A stretch of DNA of 64,000 nucleotides from Ryuthela nishihirai (GCA_038380435.1 JAWZYU010000034.1:1346704-1410703); one strand, 5' to 3'; positions 1-12,369 are shown, counted from the first letter of the stretch. Notes: a model not told the origin generated them from the sequence alone. Numbers and translations are program-made.

Positions 1-3000
1 TCAGTACCACACAAAAAAACTTCCAACTTTCTTTCCCCCAAGCATACTCCACCCCTCACTACATTAGAATCCTCTGAAAACTTACTTAATATATTTCACC
101 AACTCTTAAAAACCTAACACACCATAAAAACTCATTTTTAAAAATTAAATACCTCACATTATAAACTTTTGCAATTTTCTTCCACTCACAACAAAACCCA
201 TACTACTATACCATCCTAAACACAAAATATTTAATATAATTCTATCTGGTTAACCACTCCTCCCTTCCCCTTCAAATGCACCTCACTCCAAGCAACTTAC
301 AAAAACATTCTCCCCTACACACAGCCATAAAAAGCTACCAAACTCCCACTTCCACTTCCAAATGTAACCATAATGTTACAAATACATATTACAATACCCT
401 CCTAATATTAAAAAATTTCAAAATATCTTAATAAGTTATTTATCATACTTTAACGAAATTTCAAAGAAATGGGAACATAATTATTCCTATTCTGGCTATC
501 ATTAAAAATCCTTCATTAAATATATTATACATATGCACTTACCTCTAGCTGCATAAGCATGTTATCTCTAGGAGTTATCAAGCAAAAATGGCAAAATTAA
601 AGTTCACATTCCCCTGAAATCACATGACTTCATGTTACCCACCCAAAAGAAACAAATCAAACAACAATTAGGCCACCAACAGTTATGTTTATACTTCATA
701 CTTTACACCTCAACATCATATGCTTTTTCAGCAGTACCATCGGTTGGTTGACAGAGAAAAACAAACCGACCATTTTAGCAAACTTTTTTTACGAAAGTAG
801 TTCATGAAAGCAAAACCTTTTAATCTCTAAACCTGAAGGTTTCTGGAAATGTGTGTTGAGATTGAGCTTTTTTGGTCCCATACTCAACTGACTCCCTCTG
901 TAACCTTATATTTTTATTATAATGCACCCGATAAATTCCTATGAAAACAGAATTCGTGATCACGATAAATTTTTTTAAATTATTTAGGATACTGTTCTCA
1001 CACCGCCATTTTTCCCCCTATACAAGTCTCTTTTACTTGCATTTTCAAAACCAAAGAACTATCATCACCTACGTTAGTAGCAAGCATAATGAATTTTATG
1101 ATAATAGTGAATTGTAAAATTACGAATACTTATTTCATATGAATGTCTGCAGCATTGTAAGAATAAACAAAAAAATTTAAGGTCACAGTGGGAGTAATCA
1201 GTAAAGTGAAACCATAAAAATCTACACCTTTTCAGAGGTTGCCCAATCCGTCCACTTGGGGTGTGCAAAATTTATGCCAATAAATTTAAAACAGTTAAGC
1301 TTTTATAAACCCCAAACTTTCCTATTTAAACACAGAAAATGTGATCCTAAACAAAACCTGACATAAAATAAGTCAAAATCAATAGCAAACTGCAGTCTGC
1401 AAGAAAAACTCCAAACACTAGTTTCTTAGCAATTCAAACAATCCACATTCACAATGCATTGACCTGCGTTTTCTGCCATTTCTACAATTTTCACAAGATC
1501 TAACTTCACATAATAATCAAACTATAACTGAACAAAATTCCAAACAGTGCTTTCTAAACTTAGTTTAGCAATCACAAACACAACAATTAAACAAATCAAA
1601 CTCTCCCAAACCATTAATAAGTGTGAGGAGAATATACATATTGGAAAGCAACCGTTTTAAAATTTTTTGATCATATTCAAATGTACAATTATAAATTCTT
1701 GGAGGGAATCAATAATATGTAAAACTACAGTGGGATGTTCTTATTGTAGTCCTTTCCAAAATTTATCTTCATTTTGCAACATCATAAACATACCACAATA
1801 CAAAAAAAAATATTTTTTTATAAAATATGCACAAAAAAATTCCCAGACTAAATCCAGTTGGATGAAACTTGCATCCATCCAGTTAAATGTGTTCATAAGC
1901 TACATCAGTTTCAATATATCCATGCACCTTGACTAACTCAGCTCTACAACATTATATTAGGTAGCAGAATCAATGGCAAACATTGATTACTATTGAGACA
2001 TTATATTGGTGTAGTACATTATCAAACGTTTTAAATTTCACAATTAATCACAATTCCTAAAATACTGTCTACATTTACTTGACAAAAACGCAACCAACGT
2101 TTTTTCCGATTCCCCGAAACCGTTATGAAGTAGCTATCCTACATAAGCATTTTTAACACTCCCCATAACGCCGTAATGACAGAATGTTTCAATAAATAAT
2201 TACTTAACATCAAATGGCACTATACAGTTCCTTGGATCAACCACGATTTTCTCGCAACGATCAATTTTTCTACGTAACGAGAAAGCGCAAGGTTGGGGGG
2301 TTTATAGCTCAAGGGCAGCTAAATATATGCTGCGACAGAACATGCAGTCTAATGAATGGTCGCATACGAATTCGGTTATGGCAGGCCAGATCTAGGGCGG
2401 GGTGGCAAGACGTCATCCCGACCTAGAATGCTAGTAATGTACACAAAATTATTGATAACACGAGTAAAATGCGGCACTGCTATCAGAATAACCTCTTCGC
2501 CCCTTTTCTCTTTAATTCGCTCGATTAAACAGAAAATCGCAAACTAATTCCGAGTAAATATTTCTTGTTCTGAATAGTTATTACAGAACCTGAAGTGCAA
2601 AAATACACCCACTAACTATTTAATCTTATACAATTAAACGATCAAATACATACATAAAAAAAAAAATCATGAAACCTATATAAAAATTATAAAATCAACT
2701 CAGCTTTTAAATATCGCATTATACTCTGATTACACGTAACACAGATCTTCAATACTATATAAACAACGTCATATTAATGCTTTTATACTAATACAGAACT
2801 ACTACTATCAAAATGGCGCACACAAAGGACTTACCTATTTAACGCTTACTAACAGACAACCTACGCCGCTGATATCCGCAGTAGAAATGCTGTATAGACG
2901 TTGCCAGCTTAAAGGTAAATGAAACTCCTTTACATGGATCGTTTACTTCTTTCGTATACAAAGTAAAAAGAAAACATTCCAGTTGTGGGATATCAAAAAA

Positions 3001-4129
3001 TTACAGAAGAAAATCATCGGAACTATTGGGAATAAGTGGCTAATTTATTTAGACAATTTAGGCATAGGGTCGAATGCTTTTCTTCCTGGATTCCTAAAAT
3101 GATAACAACTTAACAACCAAAAGTCATCCAATACAAACTGGAAATTCCTTACCATGAAAGAGGTTTAACATTGCAAAAAAAAAAGTACCAGAAAGAATTA
3201 TTATTCCAACAAGCATTATTAGCAATCAATATTTTTAAAAAATTTCTTACTTAAAGTTTATTAAAATTTTAATAAGTATTATGAAAATAACACGGGGGAA
3301 CAAAATATTTGAATGATTTTATATAATTGGCGCTTCGATTGTGGTTATATGAAATAAAAAACTGAACAGTAAAAAGAATGGAAGAAGAGAGCTGTCTGAT
3401 CATTCTGGCAGATACTTCCTCCTGATATCTGATATATTGAATTAATTTTTAGAGCACCAAGCCTAGGACTTATATCTCCAAGTCTAAAATAGTACTTAAT
3501 TGGCAAGACAAATTTAAGTTAATTGACATAACAAAGTTAAAACACATGAACTACAAAGGGGCCATAAGGCCAAAACAAAATTCCTAAGAAAAGCACAACC
3601 AAAAGTAAAACATGCGAATGTCAAACACCATAATCTTAGGGCGCTTGAATTGGTTTAAAACCAAGGGATCGTAATTGATCAAGGATCTTATTATATCATA
3701 AGGATGATCTCCCACTGCCTCAAGAAAAGTCTGCGCGAATTTCCGAATATGAGTGTATATATAAATACCTCCCCCTCTCCCTCTTATACCATAAATAGTA
3801 GAGTAGACGGATCATGCTCATGACCTTGCAACGCCCAACATCTGTAGTATCACGTGACTGATGGAAAGAAAGATTTGGGAATGATGTTGCCATGTTGTGC
3901 ATTTGTTTGTTCCGTAAGATTTATCAAAGGAGGAAAAATTGCATTTCGCAGCTGAATAAAGCAATTTTAACTTACATCGTTATATCAATTATTTATGACG
4001 GTTATTGTTAAATTATCTACTTAAAGTAAAATTGTAAAGGCGTTTTGCTTTACTCGCATCCAACATTGTCAATCGCATTTCAGTGAGCCATATGACAACA
4101 TAAATGTTTACAGATATAACCATTTCAAT
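1..4129. other. AT-rich stretch with no recognised gene
   Basis: I read this on both strands and see no protein family, RNA gene or repeat shared with the rest of the window. Open frames here are short (under 90 residues) and of low complexity. A consensus splice donor on the minus strand at 2829-2836 is isolated and not enough to call an exon. A CACGTG E-box lies near 3851. Intron or intergenic sequence is the most likely content. Confidence 0.5.
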
Positions 4130-5310
4130 GGTGATGTCATCCACTCTGGGGATTTATGCAGTTTTAATGTAAAGATAACCAATGCGACTTCCAAATGTGA
4201 TATAGGGCTATCATAAAAGCCAGTAATTCATCTGTCCTCATTACAAACAATGAGAGTAGAAATAATCACATTATTTAGAACATCTCTGAAATGCTCAACC
4301 CACCTAGCCATCACAGAATCCTTACCTTCCACCACCTTGCCATGATTATCCCTCAATCCCCTCTGTATTTGTCTGTTTCTTCCCACACAAAACATTAACT
4401 ATCTGGTACAACTCCCTGCTGTTGTGCTGTCTAACTGCTTCCTCTGCTTTATCAGCCAAGCTATCAAGCCAAAGATTATTGTCAGCTGTTAACTGATCTT
4501 TTACATGTTTATTAAGCTCGTTGTAATGCCTTCTGTTAGGACTAGTAGGGTGTTGATTCATATTAATCCTGCACTTCCTTCTTTCAGAAATAAGTTCCAT
4601 AGCCTTATCACTCAAATAATTTTGTATCCTCTGTTACCTTTTACCCAAAAGAGTACTGTTGGTTTCAAGAAAAGCCTTTTAAACTGATTCCATTTTTTCT
4701 CAACTTCAGCAGTAAGCAAATCACGATTGTCATAATGACTAAGTAGCCTATCATGGTATGCTTTGACTATATCTTTATCATTTAGATTTTCAGTATTAAA
4801 GGTAAGTCTCTTAACTCTAGCACAAAATTTCGTAAGCTTCAGTTGTAAGACACTTTTATCTGAAAATTGCGAGATCCAATTACGGATCCCCTGTATGATA
4901 TGGTAATCCTAACCAAAGTAGTCCATTTGCTGTTAATTAACATATGTGTAATCGATCATATTCCTAAGCAATCCATCAAGTGAATCCAATGTATATCTAT
5001 ATATGTTTCGGTGTTTGTAATAGATGTTAATTATTCTGAAACTTTAAGTTTACTTACCTGTAGGAGACGTTGCCCATTGCCATTGCAACCGCCAATGCCA
5101 AAGGGAATTAACATCCTTGACCAAAGGTCAGAATCAGAATCAACTTTAGCATTGTAGCACCTAGAAAAAGAGAAATATCTCCTTTTTTGACAGAATTGAA
5201 AATATCCTGAAGTTTTCTGTAAAACCTGTCTTTCTCTTTCTTATCAGAGTCCTGTGTGGGGGCAAAATAACAGATAACATTCAAATCTTTTATTCAACAC
5301 TTCCAAAATA
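4130..5310 (-). mobile_element. LINE fragment, endonuclease-to-RT linker region
   Basis: This matches the internal part of the two longer LINE copies in the window (about 10230-11395 and 37215-38375), in the same minus orientation. It covers the C-terminal part of the endonuclease, the linker and the start of the RT region. The longest open piece (4346-4615) carries the linker signature with ADKAEEAVRQHNSRELYQIV, also found in the other copies. Many indels and stops make it older than the other two copies. Both ends are truncated, without target-site duplication that I can see. Confidence 0.85.
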
Positions 5311-5477
5311 TTTCTCTGATTTGCCTGTCTATACAAATTTCTCTCTTCAAACAGTTATTACACTAATATATTTTGCAAAACAACAAAAAACATTTTCATT
5401 ACCGCTCGTTGATGACAATGTAAGCATATAAAAATTCATCCTGATTGGATTAAGATTATAACTTCTAACTTGTAGAG

Positions 5478-5832
5478 TTGGCCTGGGTTGTTTTACCTCT
5501 GAGCGGCACTTTTTTGCACGCAATGGGCTAAATAACCAGGTCACAAGGACTCCAAGGTCTCACAGAAAGTTGAACGGGGGGGGGGGGGAGGGTGTAGTGG
5601 TGCCAGACAACCTCTTGGCCTATTACTGTTGGAGGCTGACATTTGTCTCCCAAACAGGTGTTGGGAGACAGATGGTAACCTCTTATCAAGGCAATCCAGC
5701 ATGTTCTTTAACGTGCACAGGGTATGGTTCTCCCGCACACGGGTCCAGGGCATAACGTCCCATCCAAAGGACATAGGCCTTTCCAAAGCAATCGGTTTTC
5801 CCTACTGACCAAGGACAGGGTGGGGAACACGT
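5478..5832 (-). mobile_element. SINE A copy, 5'-truncated
   Basis: tRNA-derived SINE family A, read from its tail (GGGTTGTTTTACCTCTGAG) back toward the head. It contains the family's internal landmarks: the fixed-length core around GGACACCGATGGG, the GTCCGTCGGATGG block and the AAAGAACACGCTGGATGG block in reverse complement. The tRNA-like head is missing; the copy stops where a hAT-type MITE follows. A G-run of about 12 bases at 5577 is not in other copies. Confidence 0.85.
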
Positions 5833-5842
5833 GTCGAGTAGC

Positions 5843-6598
5843 CAGAGGCGTAGCTAGGCTTTTGGCGCCCTTGGCAAATTTGTAATTATCTGCCCTTGTT
5901 CAGTTATTGATAAAAAAATACACACGTTATTTATATTATGTATGTTTACTGTCATTATTTTAATACAGTTACATGAATAAATATTAATTGCACATAAATA
6001 ATTGCCAAAGAAATTGCAATTAGTTATTTTTTAAAGTATTTTAATTTTTCCTACTTTTTCGTTGGCAAAATCTCATCAATATTAATTTTTTGATTCAGTT
6101 CTCGCTCGATTGATAGGAAGCAAAGTGATGATGTACGCTCCTGTCCTCATGTTGATCTTAAACAATCACGGGGTTTATAAACATAATTCAATACAATGTA
6201 CAAATTATGGACTCCCGCTCAAAGAAAAATATACCTATGTAACAGAATTTTGTTTTGTAACGGTATGATTTGGAAAAGTAATATGAACAGTTGGAAATTG
6301 CGCCCCAATGCTATTTTATGGCATGCGCGGTGCAGGGGGGGTGGGGCTAATTGTCCGCCGATAATAGAAAAAAAAATATTTTTGTAGGAAATAACGAAAA
6401 TTTATAATATGCTGTCTTGACGATACGACGGTGTAAACAATACGTATTAAATTCAACGAACAACGGGCAGCTAATCATTCGATTTCATTTGCACATAAAC
6501 TTCAGATATCATGGAACGGCTAGTGCCTCCCTAGCACCGCCCTGTGATTCCGGCGCCCTTGACAACTGCCCCGATGCCAACACGTTCCTACGCCTCTG
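5843..6598. mobile_element. Non-autonomous hAT-type element (MITE), 756 bp
   Basis: The ends are inverted: CAGAGGCGTAGC at the left and the reverse complement of CAGAGGCGTAGG at the right, typical of hAT termini (CAGNGGCGTAG). The flanking 8-mers 5835-5842 (CGAGTAGC) and 6599-6606 (AGAGCAGC) agree at 6 of 8 positions, as expected for an old 8-bp hAT target-site duplication. No transposase frame is recognisable inside, so it must have been moved by a partner element. Confidence 0.75.
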
Positions 6599-6703
6599 AG
6601 AGCAGCAATGAGTTCATTACTCGAAAATAATTTTAACTACAATCAATTTCTCTTTTTCAGACTTCATTATTCGACAATCACCTATGCTTACCCTATATTA
6701 AAA

Positions 6704-6800
6704 TCGGGGTGGGGGTGGCTCAGTTAGTACCGTGCCAGGCCAACACCACCTAGAGGAGAAGGCCGTACCACTCATTTCTGACGTCAGCATTACTGGACCG
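6704..6800 (+). mobile_element. Chimeric SINE A head (variant A2)
   Basis: A SINE A tRNA-like 5' end (GGGGTGGCTCAGT, box A) is joined after GCCAGGCC to a different body (AACACCACCTAGAGGAGAAG). The same junction and body recur at 27718-27815, so this is a repeat variant, not a local accident. Both copies reach a TGACGTCA-type site soon after the shared block. Box B is absent. Confidence 0.65.
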
Positions 6801-7352
6801 GACTGCCGGCAGAATAGATTGAGAGATAGCTTATCCTTGTTAATAGAACTTCCCATTTAGATTTTGAATATTCGCTAATAAATCGTCATCATTAAAATAA
6901 TTTGTTTTCATATAATTAAAAAAAATTGCTTCCCACCTTTTTTTTCCATTTTTTTTTAAAGATAACGCTTTTTTTTTTGCTTTGATTAGTATTGATAAAC
7001 CATTAATTACCACTTCCGTTTATACAGATAGCTTTAAATTATTATTTAGATAATAACACTCTTTAAACGTTCGGAAATTCCAAAACTTTTAACTAATTTT
7101 GCAAACGATCGATTAATGTATTGAACAGCTACTAAATTTTCACTCTTAAAGGATTCTAGAAGTGCGAAATATATTTAGAAATAAAACTACTTGTTACAAA
7201 ATACCACAGATATCGATTTTTTTTCACAAATATGTATGTTTATATAAGAGGTTTGAAACATTATTTAATGAAAACAGTATTTTTCAATATTGCATATGTT
7301 AAGAAAAACGGCCAACAAATTCCACATTAAAAAAATACTTTTATTTACATAT
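6801..7352. other. AT-rich stretch, nothing recognised
   Basis: Poly-A/T tracts only; I see no frame, repeat family or RNA gene. The stretch 7396-7972, between the inverted-repeat arm and the foldback MITE, is equally featureless. Confidence 0.5.
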
Positions 7353-7395
7353 ATATTGTTTTGAGATTAACTTATTTCAACTACTTCCCAGATTA
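7353..7395 (+). repeat. Left arm of a perfect 43-nt inverted repeat
   Basis: These 43 bases are the exact reverse complement of 8186-8228. The match stops sharply on both sides. The right arm lies inside a foldback MITE whose relatives (48.0 kb, 58.0 kb) lack this block at the equivalent place, so one arm was probably copied from the other. Confidence 0.95.
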
Positions 7396-8185
7396 TTTAC
7401 AATCTGAGAAAACAAATACATATAGGATACACATTACAATGAAACAAATATTTCATATCATTGTTTACTTTATTTTTAAGAAAATTGTGCAATTAAAACA
7501 GGAAAATTCAACAATCACATGGGAGAATTTTTAAGCAATATGAAGGAACTTAATATTGTGCAATACTATTTAACTTGAAAAGGAAATTTTTATGATATCC
7601 ATTTATCTCAGTTGAACAATTGCTGATTTTTTTTAAATAGTTTAAGATGAAAGTTGTTTTTAAAATGCATCACATTAATAAAAACTGTTTCTAGGACAAC
7701 TATGACTTTTAGATAAAAAGAAAAGAAAAACTGCTTTCCCAAACTTTTTCACCCTAATGCATATTAAAACTGATTTCTTCACATAAAATAGAAATTTTTA
7801 TCCTTTTTGCTATCATAATAAACTTTAATAATTTAAAAAAAATTCTGAAGAAACATGAAAGCAACATCTAAATACATGTGGTCAAAAGATTTGAACAGAT
7901 TCAAAATACAACAGAAATATAAAATATAATGAGTATCATACAATGTAAAGGTCACATTGAAATATCCATATACACTCAGTAATTATGAAACCTAATTCCA
8001 TGTTATGTCAATGGAAAGCTAATTTCAAACCTTTGTAACTTTTAAAATGAGCTTTTATAAAAAAAAAAAATGAAATGAAGATCAATTAAAGATCTCAATC
8101 AAATTTATCTAAATCTATGTTCATTTAAAATTAAAGAATTATGGGAACTGGGATACTTAATATGAACAATGGCTGTTTAAAATAT

Positions 8186-8228
8186 TAATCTGGGAAGTAG
8201 TTGAAATAAGTTAATCTCAAAACAATAT
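8186..8228 (-). repeat. Right arm of a perfect 43-nt inverted repeat
   Basis: Exact reverse complement of 7353-7395. See the left arm. Confidence 0.95.
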
Positions 8229-8324
8229 CCCATATTAAATTTTATTAGCATAGTTTTAGCAGAAAATGTAACAATTATTTCAATTTTCACCAACTTTGCA
8301 GAATGTGCATTACTGTTTAAGATG

Positions 8325-8505
8325 TTGATATATAATAAAATACCCCTTCAAACAGCTGCTTACAACAGAGGTCTGACACGAGCCTGTAAGTTTATACGCC
8401 ATAGTAGGTCTGTGAGGATGGCAGAAACCCAGCAGAAAAACAACACGAACAACCATGCCATACCTAGGGCTCGAACCCAGATTAGTAACCAAGCGAAGCC
8501 CCTTT
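8325..8505 (-). mobile_element. SINE B copy
   Basis: tRNA-derived SINE family B in reverse. It has the box B complement (GGGCTCGAACCC), the middle domain (TTTATACGCCATAGTAGGTC), and the LINE-like 3' end (CTTCAAACAGCTGCTTACAAC in reverse) followed by a TATTT-type tail complement at 8325-8338. It is inserted within a foldback MITE. The head is partly eroded. Confidence 0.85.
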
Positions 8506-8707
8506 AAATACTAAAGGAATATTATTGGAATATAGAAAAATTAAGATAGATTTTTAACTTATATATATTCAGTCATATTTTCCCATGAAATGTTTATCTT
8601 AGAAATTATCTTTCCAATGACATAACATGGGATTGGGTGGTCATAATTCACAGAGTGTGTATGGGGTAGTTTCATGGCAGCAAACACAGACTTCTTTAAC
8701 ACGGAAT

Positions 8708-9886
8708 TTAAAATATTTTTGATAACCATAGTTTGAATTGTGAAATGAAAACATTACATTTGTCATCATCACCATCATCATCCTCAAGCAGCCATGGGCT
8801 ACGGAGGTCCAACAGGCCGTGCAATTTAGTTCTCCAAGCAAGTCTATCCTGAGCTACATCTACTGCATCTGGCCACTGCACACCAATTCTAACAAGGTCC
8901 TGTTTGACATTGTCTGCCCACAGCATCCTAGGTCTCCCCTTCTTTCTGAGGCCTTTAGGCACACTGTTCATAATCCTATTCGCCAATCTATAATTATTCA
9001 TAAGGGCAACATGGCCAAACCAACGGAGTCTCTCTCTGCACAATATGCTGCTTAAAGGAGGTTGCAAACTCCTTTGCCTAATCTCATCATCAGTTACAAA
9101 GTTGAACCACCTAATGCCCAAGATACTGCGTAAGCATCTGGAATCAAAAGCATCTAGTTTCCTGTTATCTTGTTTACAAAGTGTCCAGGTTTCATTACCA
9201 TAACTAACCCTAGAAAGAACCAAATTATTATACAGTCTAACTTTAGTCTTTAGGTGTATACGCCTATTTCTCCACACTCTCCATAGGTTCTTAAAAGTCC
9301 CGGCAGCAATCCCTATTCGTCTGTTAATCTCATGCCGCACATCACCATTATCTGTTACATAGCTCCCAAGATAATTAAACTGTGACACCTGCTCAAGACT
9401 GCAACCATTCAGATTAACTGAATCACAGCCTGCCTGACCAATTTTCATCACTTTAGTTTTCTCTCTGTTTATAACCAAACCTACTCTATTACCAGTCTCA
9501 TCAATAGCTCGAATGAAAGAGTTCATCTCATCAACATCATTTGCCAAAAGGGCTAAATCATCAGCATAATCTAAATCAGAAATTTTCGTATCTCCAGCCC
9601 ATTTAAGGCCAAAATCTTTCCCTTGAAGTGAATTTCGCATAATCACATCAATAACCAAGCTAAAGAGAAAAGGAGACAAAATGCACCCTTGTCGAACACC
9701 AGAAGTAATGCTAAACCAATTGCTACAAGCCTTACCAACTCTCACACACGACTCAGTGGTATTATAGAGAGCTTTCATTATGTTAACTAACTTATCTGGT
9801 ATACCATATGATCTCACAATCAACCACAAATTATGACGATCAACAGAGTCGAAAGCCTTTTTGAAATCAACAAAGCTAGCAACCAA
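8708..9886 (-). pseudogene. LINE copy 1: reverse transcriptase and C-terminal domain
   Basis: The 392-codon open piece begins inside the RT. Motif A FVDFKKAFD is at residues 5-13, the GVRQGCILSPFLFSL block at about 63-77, and the catalytic YADD box at 107-110 is intact. The C-terminal third has the RLRWFGHVA and RKKGRP-type segment seen in RTE/I-group elements. It lost its N-terminal part to a stop codon near 9920. The frame runs through the LINE terminus into the GAT repeat, giving a short Asp-rich tail, and ends only in flanking DNA at 8708. Confidence 0.9.
8754..8763 (+). repeat. Target-site duplication of LINE copy 1 (3' side)
   Basis: TTACATTTGT, identical to 12360-12369 on the other side of the element. 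Confidence 0.75.
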
Positions 9887-9922
9887 AGGTTTCTGAAACT
9901 CTAAATATTTCTCAAGAATCTG

Positions 9923-10282
9923 TCAAAGTGAAAATATCTGATCCACACATCCCCTACTACTTCTGAATCCACATTGCTCATCACGCAATTGACTGTCAAC
10001 CAGATTCTTAATTCTATTAAGCACAATCATGGAAAGAACTTTACCTGGAACAGAGAGTAGGCTGATACCCCTATAGTTATCACAAGAACTGCGATCACCT
10101 TTTTTGAAAATAGGGATAACAATAGCTCTGGTAAAATCCTTAGGAACCATGCCTTTATCATAAAAGATATTCAGAATTTCAGTCATCCAAGTGGTAACCG
10201 AAACATTCCCAGCTCTAAGCATTTCCGTAGTAATTTCATCTACCCCTGGGGATTTATGAAGTTTAAGTTTAGAAACAGCCAA
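9923..10282 (-). pseudogene. LINE copy 1: N-terminal RT segment
   Basis: 119 codons in line with the RT. It shows the palm/fingers segments AIVIPIFKKGDRSSCDNYRG and ISLLSVPGKVLSMIVLNRI, and the QCGFRSSRGCVDQIF block. It is separated from the rest of the RT by one in-frame stop near 9920; the equivalent codon in copy 2 is an Arg codon. Another stop near 10401 cuts it from the linker. Confidence 0.88.
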
Positions 10283-10743
10283 AATAACTTCAGATTGTGT
10301 TATAGGGCCAACATTAGAGCCACCAATGCATCTATCATCATTGCAAACAATGGGAGTAGAACTAACTACATTGTTTAGAACATCACTGAAATGCTCAGCT
10401 CACCTAGCCATGACAGAATCCTCCCCTTCTATAACCTTACCTTGTTTATCCTTCAATCCTTGTATGCCTGTCCGTTTTCTACCACACAAAACATTAACTA
10501 TCTGGTACAGCTCTCTGCTGTTGTGCTGTCTAACTGCTTCCTCGGCTTTGTCAGCCAAACCATCAAGCCAAAGATTCTTACCAGCAGCTAACTGATCCTT
10601 TACAAGTTTATTAAGGTCTCTGTAATGCTTTCTATTAGTACTAGTAGGGTATTAATTAAGGGCATTCCTGCAGTTCTTTGTTTCCGAAATAAGCTCAAGT
10701 GCCTTATCACTCAGATAATTTTGCCTCTTCTGCTCCTTTTTTC

Positions 10744-11808
10744 CTAAAAGAGTACTGTTAGTGTCCAAAAAAGCCTGTTTAAAATGATCCCATTCTTCCT
10801 CAACTTCAGTAGTAAGCAAACCATGACTGCCATAATGACTAAGTAACCTATATGGTAAGCTTTGGCTATAACTGGATCTTTCATAGCTTCAGTATTAAAA
10901 GTAAATTTTTTAACCCTAGCACAACACTTTTTAAGTTTAAGTTGCAACACACTTTTAACAAAGTAATGGTCAGATCCAATTTCAGCTCCCCTATATGCCC
11001 TGGTATTCCTAACAGAACTAGCCCATTTGCTGTTAATTAATATGTAATCAATCATATTCTTATGCAGCTCATCAGGTGAAACCCATGTGTACTTATGTAT
11101 GACGCGGTGTTTGTAATAAGTGTTAGTTATTCTGAATCCATTGAGTTTACTTACCTGTAGGAGACGTTGCCCATTGCCATTGCAGCTACCAATACCAAAA
11201 GGGCCTATTACTCCTCCCCAAAGGGCAGAGTCAGTACCAACTTTGGTATTGAAGTCACCAAGAACAAGGGTAATATCTCCTTTCTTGACAGAATTCAAAA
11301 TATCCTGAAGTTGTTCATAAAACCTATCCTTCTCATCCTCATCGGCATCCTCAGTGGGGGCATAACAGCAGATAACATTCAAGTCTTTAACGCTTGTCTG
11401 AAATTTTGCTCTAAGAAACCTTTCATTAATGCACTCATATCCTAGAAGAGCATCGCTAGCGTGTCTGCTGAGAAGCAGACCCACGCCTTGGTGATGCTTA
11501 TTGTCGTCCCTCCCTGAAAAGAGAAATTTAAGATTATTTTTAAGAATCTGACCTTTATCTGTCGATCTGGTCTCTTGCAAGCCGAGAATATCTAAATTAT
11601 AACGGTGGAATTCTTGTGTGAGGACATCAAGAGAAAAAGCTCTGTGCAGAGTCCTCACATTCCAACTACCTATGGAGAGAAAATGGTTAGTGGGATGTTT
11701 AAAGAAACTATGTTTATTGAGAGAGGGAATGCCGACAATATCAAACAGCCCCCTAAACGCAGACATGGGGCAAAGACCCGTTCCCCCACTACTAAATGCT
11801 GAAGCCAT
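10744..11808 (-). pseudogene. LINE copy 1: APE-type endonuclease domain
   Basis: 354 codons of the exonuclease-endonuclease-phosphatase fold that nicks target DNA. Visible active-site motifs: SWNVRTLH (residues 48-55), LQET with the metal-binding Glu (77-80), GDFN (184-187), IDYIL (253-257) and SDH (279-281), all apparently intact. Database relatives are often labelled craniofacial development protein 2-like. The last 30 or so residues are out of frame after the deletion near 10851. Copy 2 has a longer N-terminus, so the native start was upstream of this Met. Confidence 0.9.
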
Positions 11809-12359
11809 CTACACTGGAAGACTTCCTCCAATGTAGAATTTGACGATGCCAATAGAAGCAAAGAGTTCAGGTGCTTGCGATGACTTCTGCTCAGGATTAT
11901 CCACCAGCTGATAAACATATCTTGTGAATCTATTCACTTGGGGCTTTCAACCCACAAACAAACAGAAAGCACAGCGGAAGATTTTCCCTCCACAGAAGCC
12001 CACCAGTGCAGCAAAATCAGGATCCATAATCAAGCTCAGAGCCATATATCTGTCCAGTCCAGTAGGTTTATATGGTCAGCACCAGGACCCTGTGTGGTTG
12101 ACCACTCCTCAGCAGGGTAGAAAAAAAAGAAAAGTAGCCATAGTTGTCCAGATCAGTAGGCCACACTAATCTGGCAGCCCTCTCCTTCCGTTCACTTCCA
12201 CAAGAGAGTATCTCTTTTGAAAGTTACTAACGGTCCGTCAGCACCACGAGAAGGCGGGGTCGGACATTAGGTGCTAGGCCTGGCCGGTTCTATGCGTCAT
12301 CACAGGGGATTGGTGCATAGCTCTCCTTCCAGTGACTACCTAGCTACCATTTACAGACC

Positions 12360-12369
12360 TTACATTTGT
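12360..12369 (+). repeat. Target-site duplication of LINE copy 1 (5' side)
   Basis: TTACATTTGT, identical to 8754-8763. Confidence 0.75.

Larger units (their letters stand above)
7973..8659. mobile_element. Foldback MITE (CACTCAG ends, TA target), carries SINE B
   Basis: Left end TA-CACTCAGTAATTATGA and right end TCATAATTCACAGAGTGTG-TA are inverted relatives flanked by TA, as for Tc1/mariner-mobilised MITEs. The left arm continues with a block shared with the MITEs at 48037-48609 and 57997-59063 (CCATGTTATGTCAATGG, then AAGATCTCAATCAAAT). A SINE B (8339-8505) sits in its right half. No transposase frame. Confidence 0.8.
8764..12359 (-). mobile_element. RTE-like LINE, nearly full length (copy 1)
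   Basis: About 3.6 kb: a 5' leader, an APE-type endonuclease, a linker, a reverse transcriptase and a C-terminal domain, then a GAT-repeat tail with no poly-A. A 10-bp target-site duplication (TTACATTTGT) lies at 8754-8763 and 12360-12369, marking both ends. Single-frame organisation, length and microsatellite tail suggest the RTE superfamily; I cannot place the clade firmly. It is dead: a 1-base deletion near 10851 shifts the frame, and in-frame stops lie near 10650, 10401 and 9920, judged by comparison with copy 2. Confidence 0.9.

Noticed and set aside
2829..2836. Minus-strand splice donor (AGGTAAGT) as a first-exon end
   Set aside because: One such match is expected by chance in 64 kb; no acceptor, start or conserved frame supports it.
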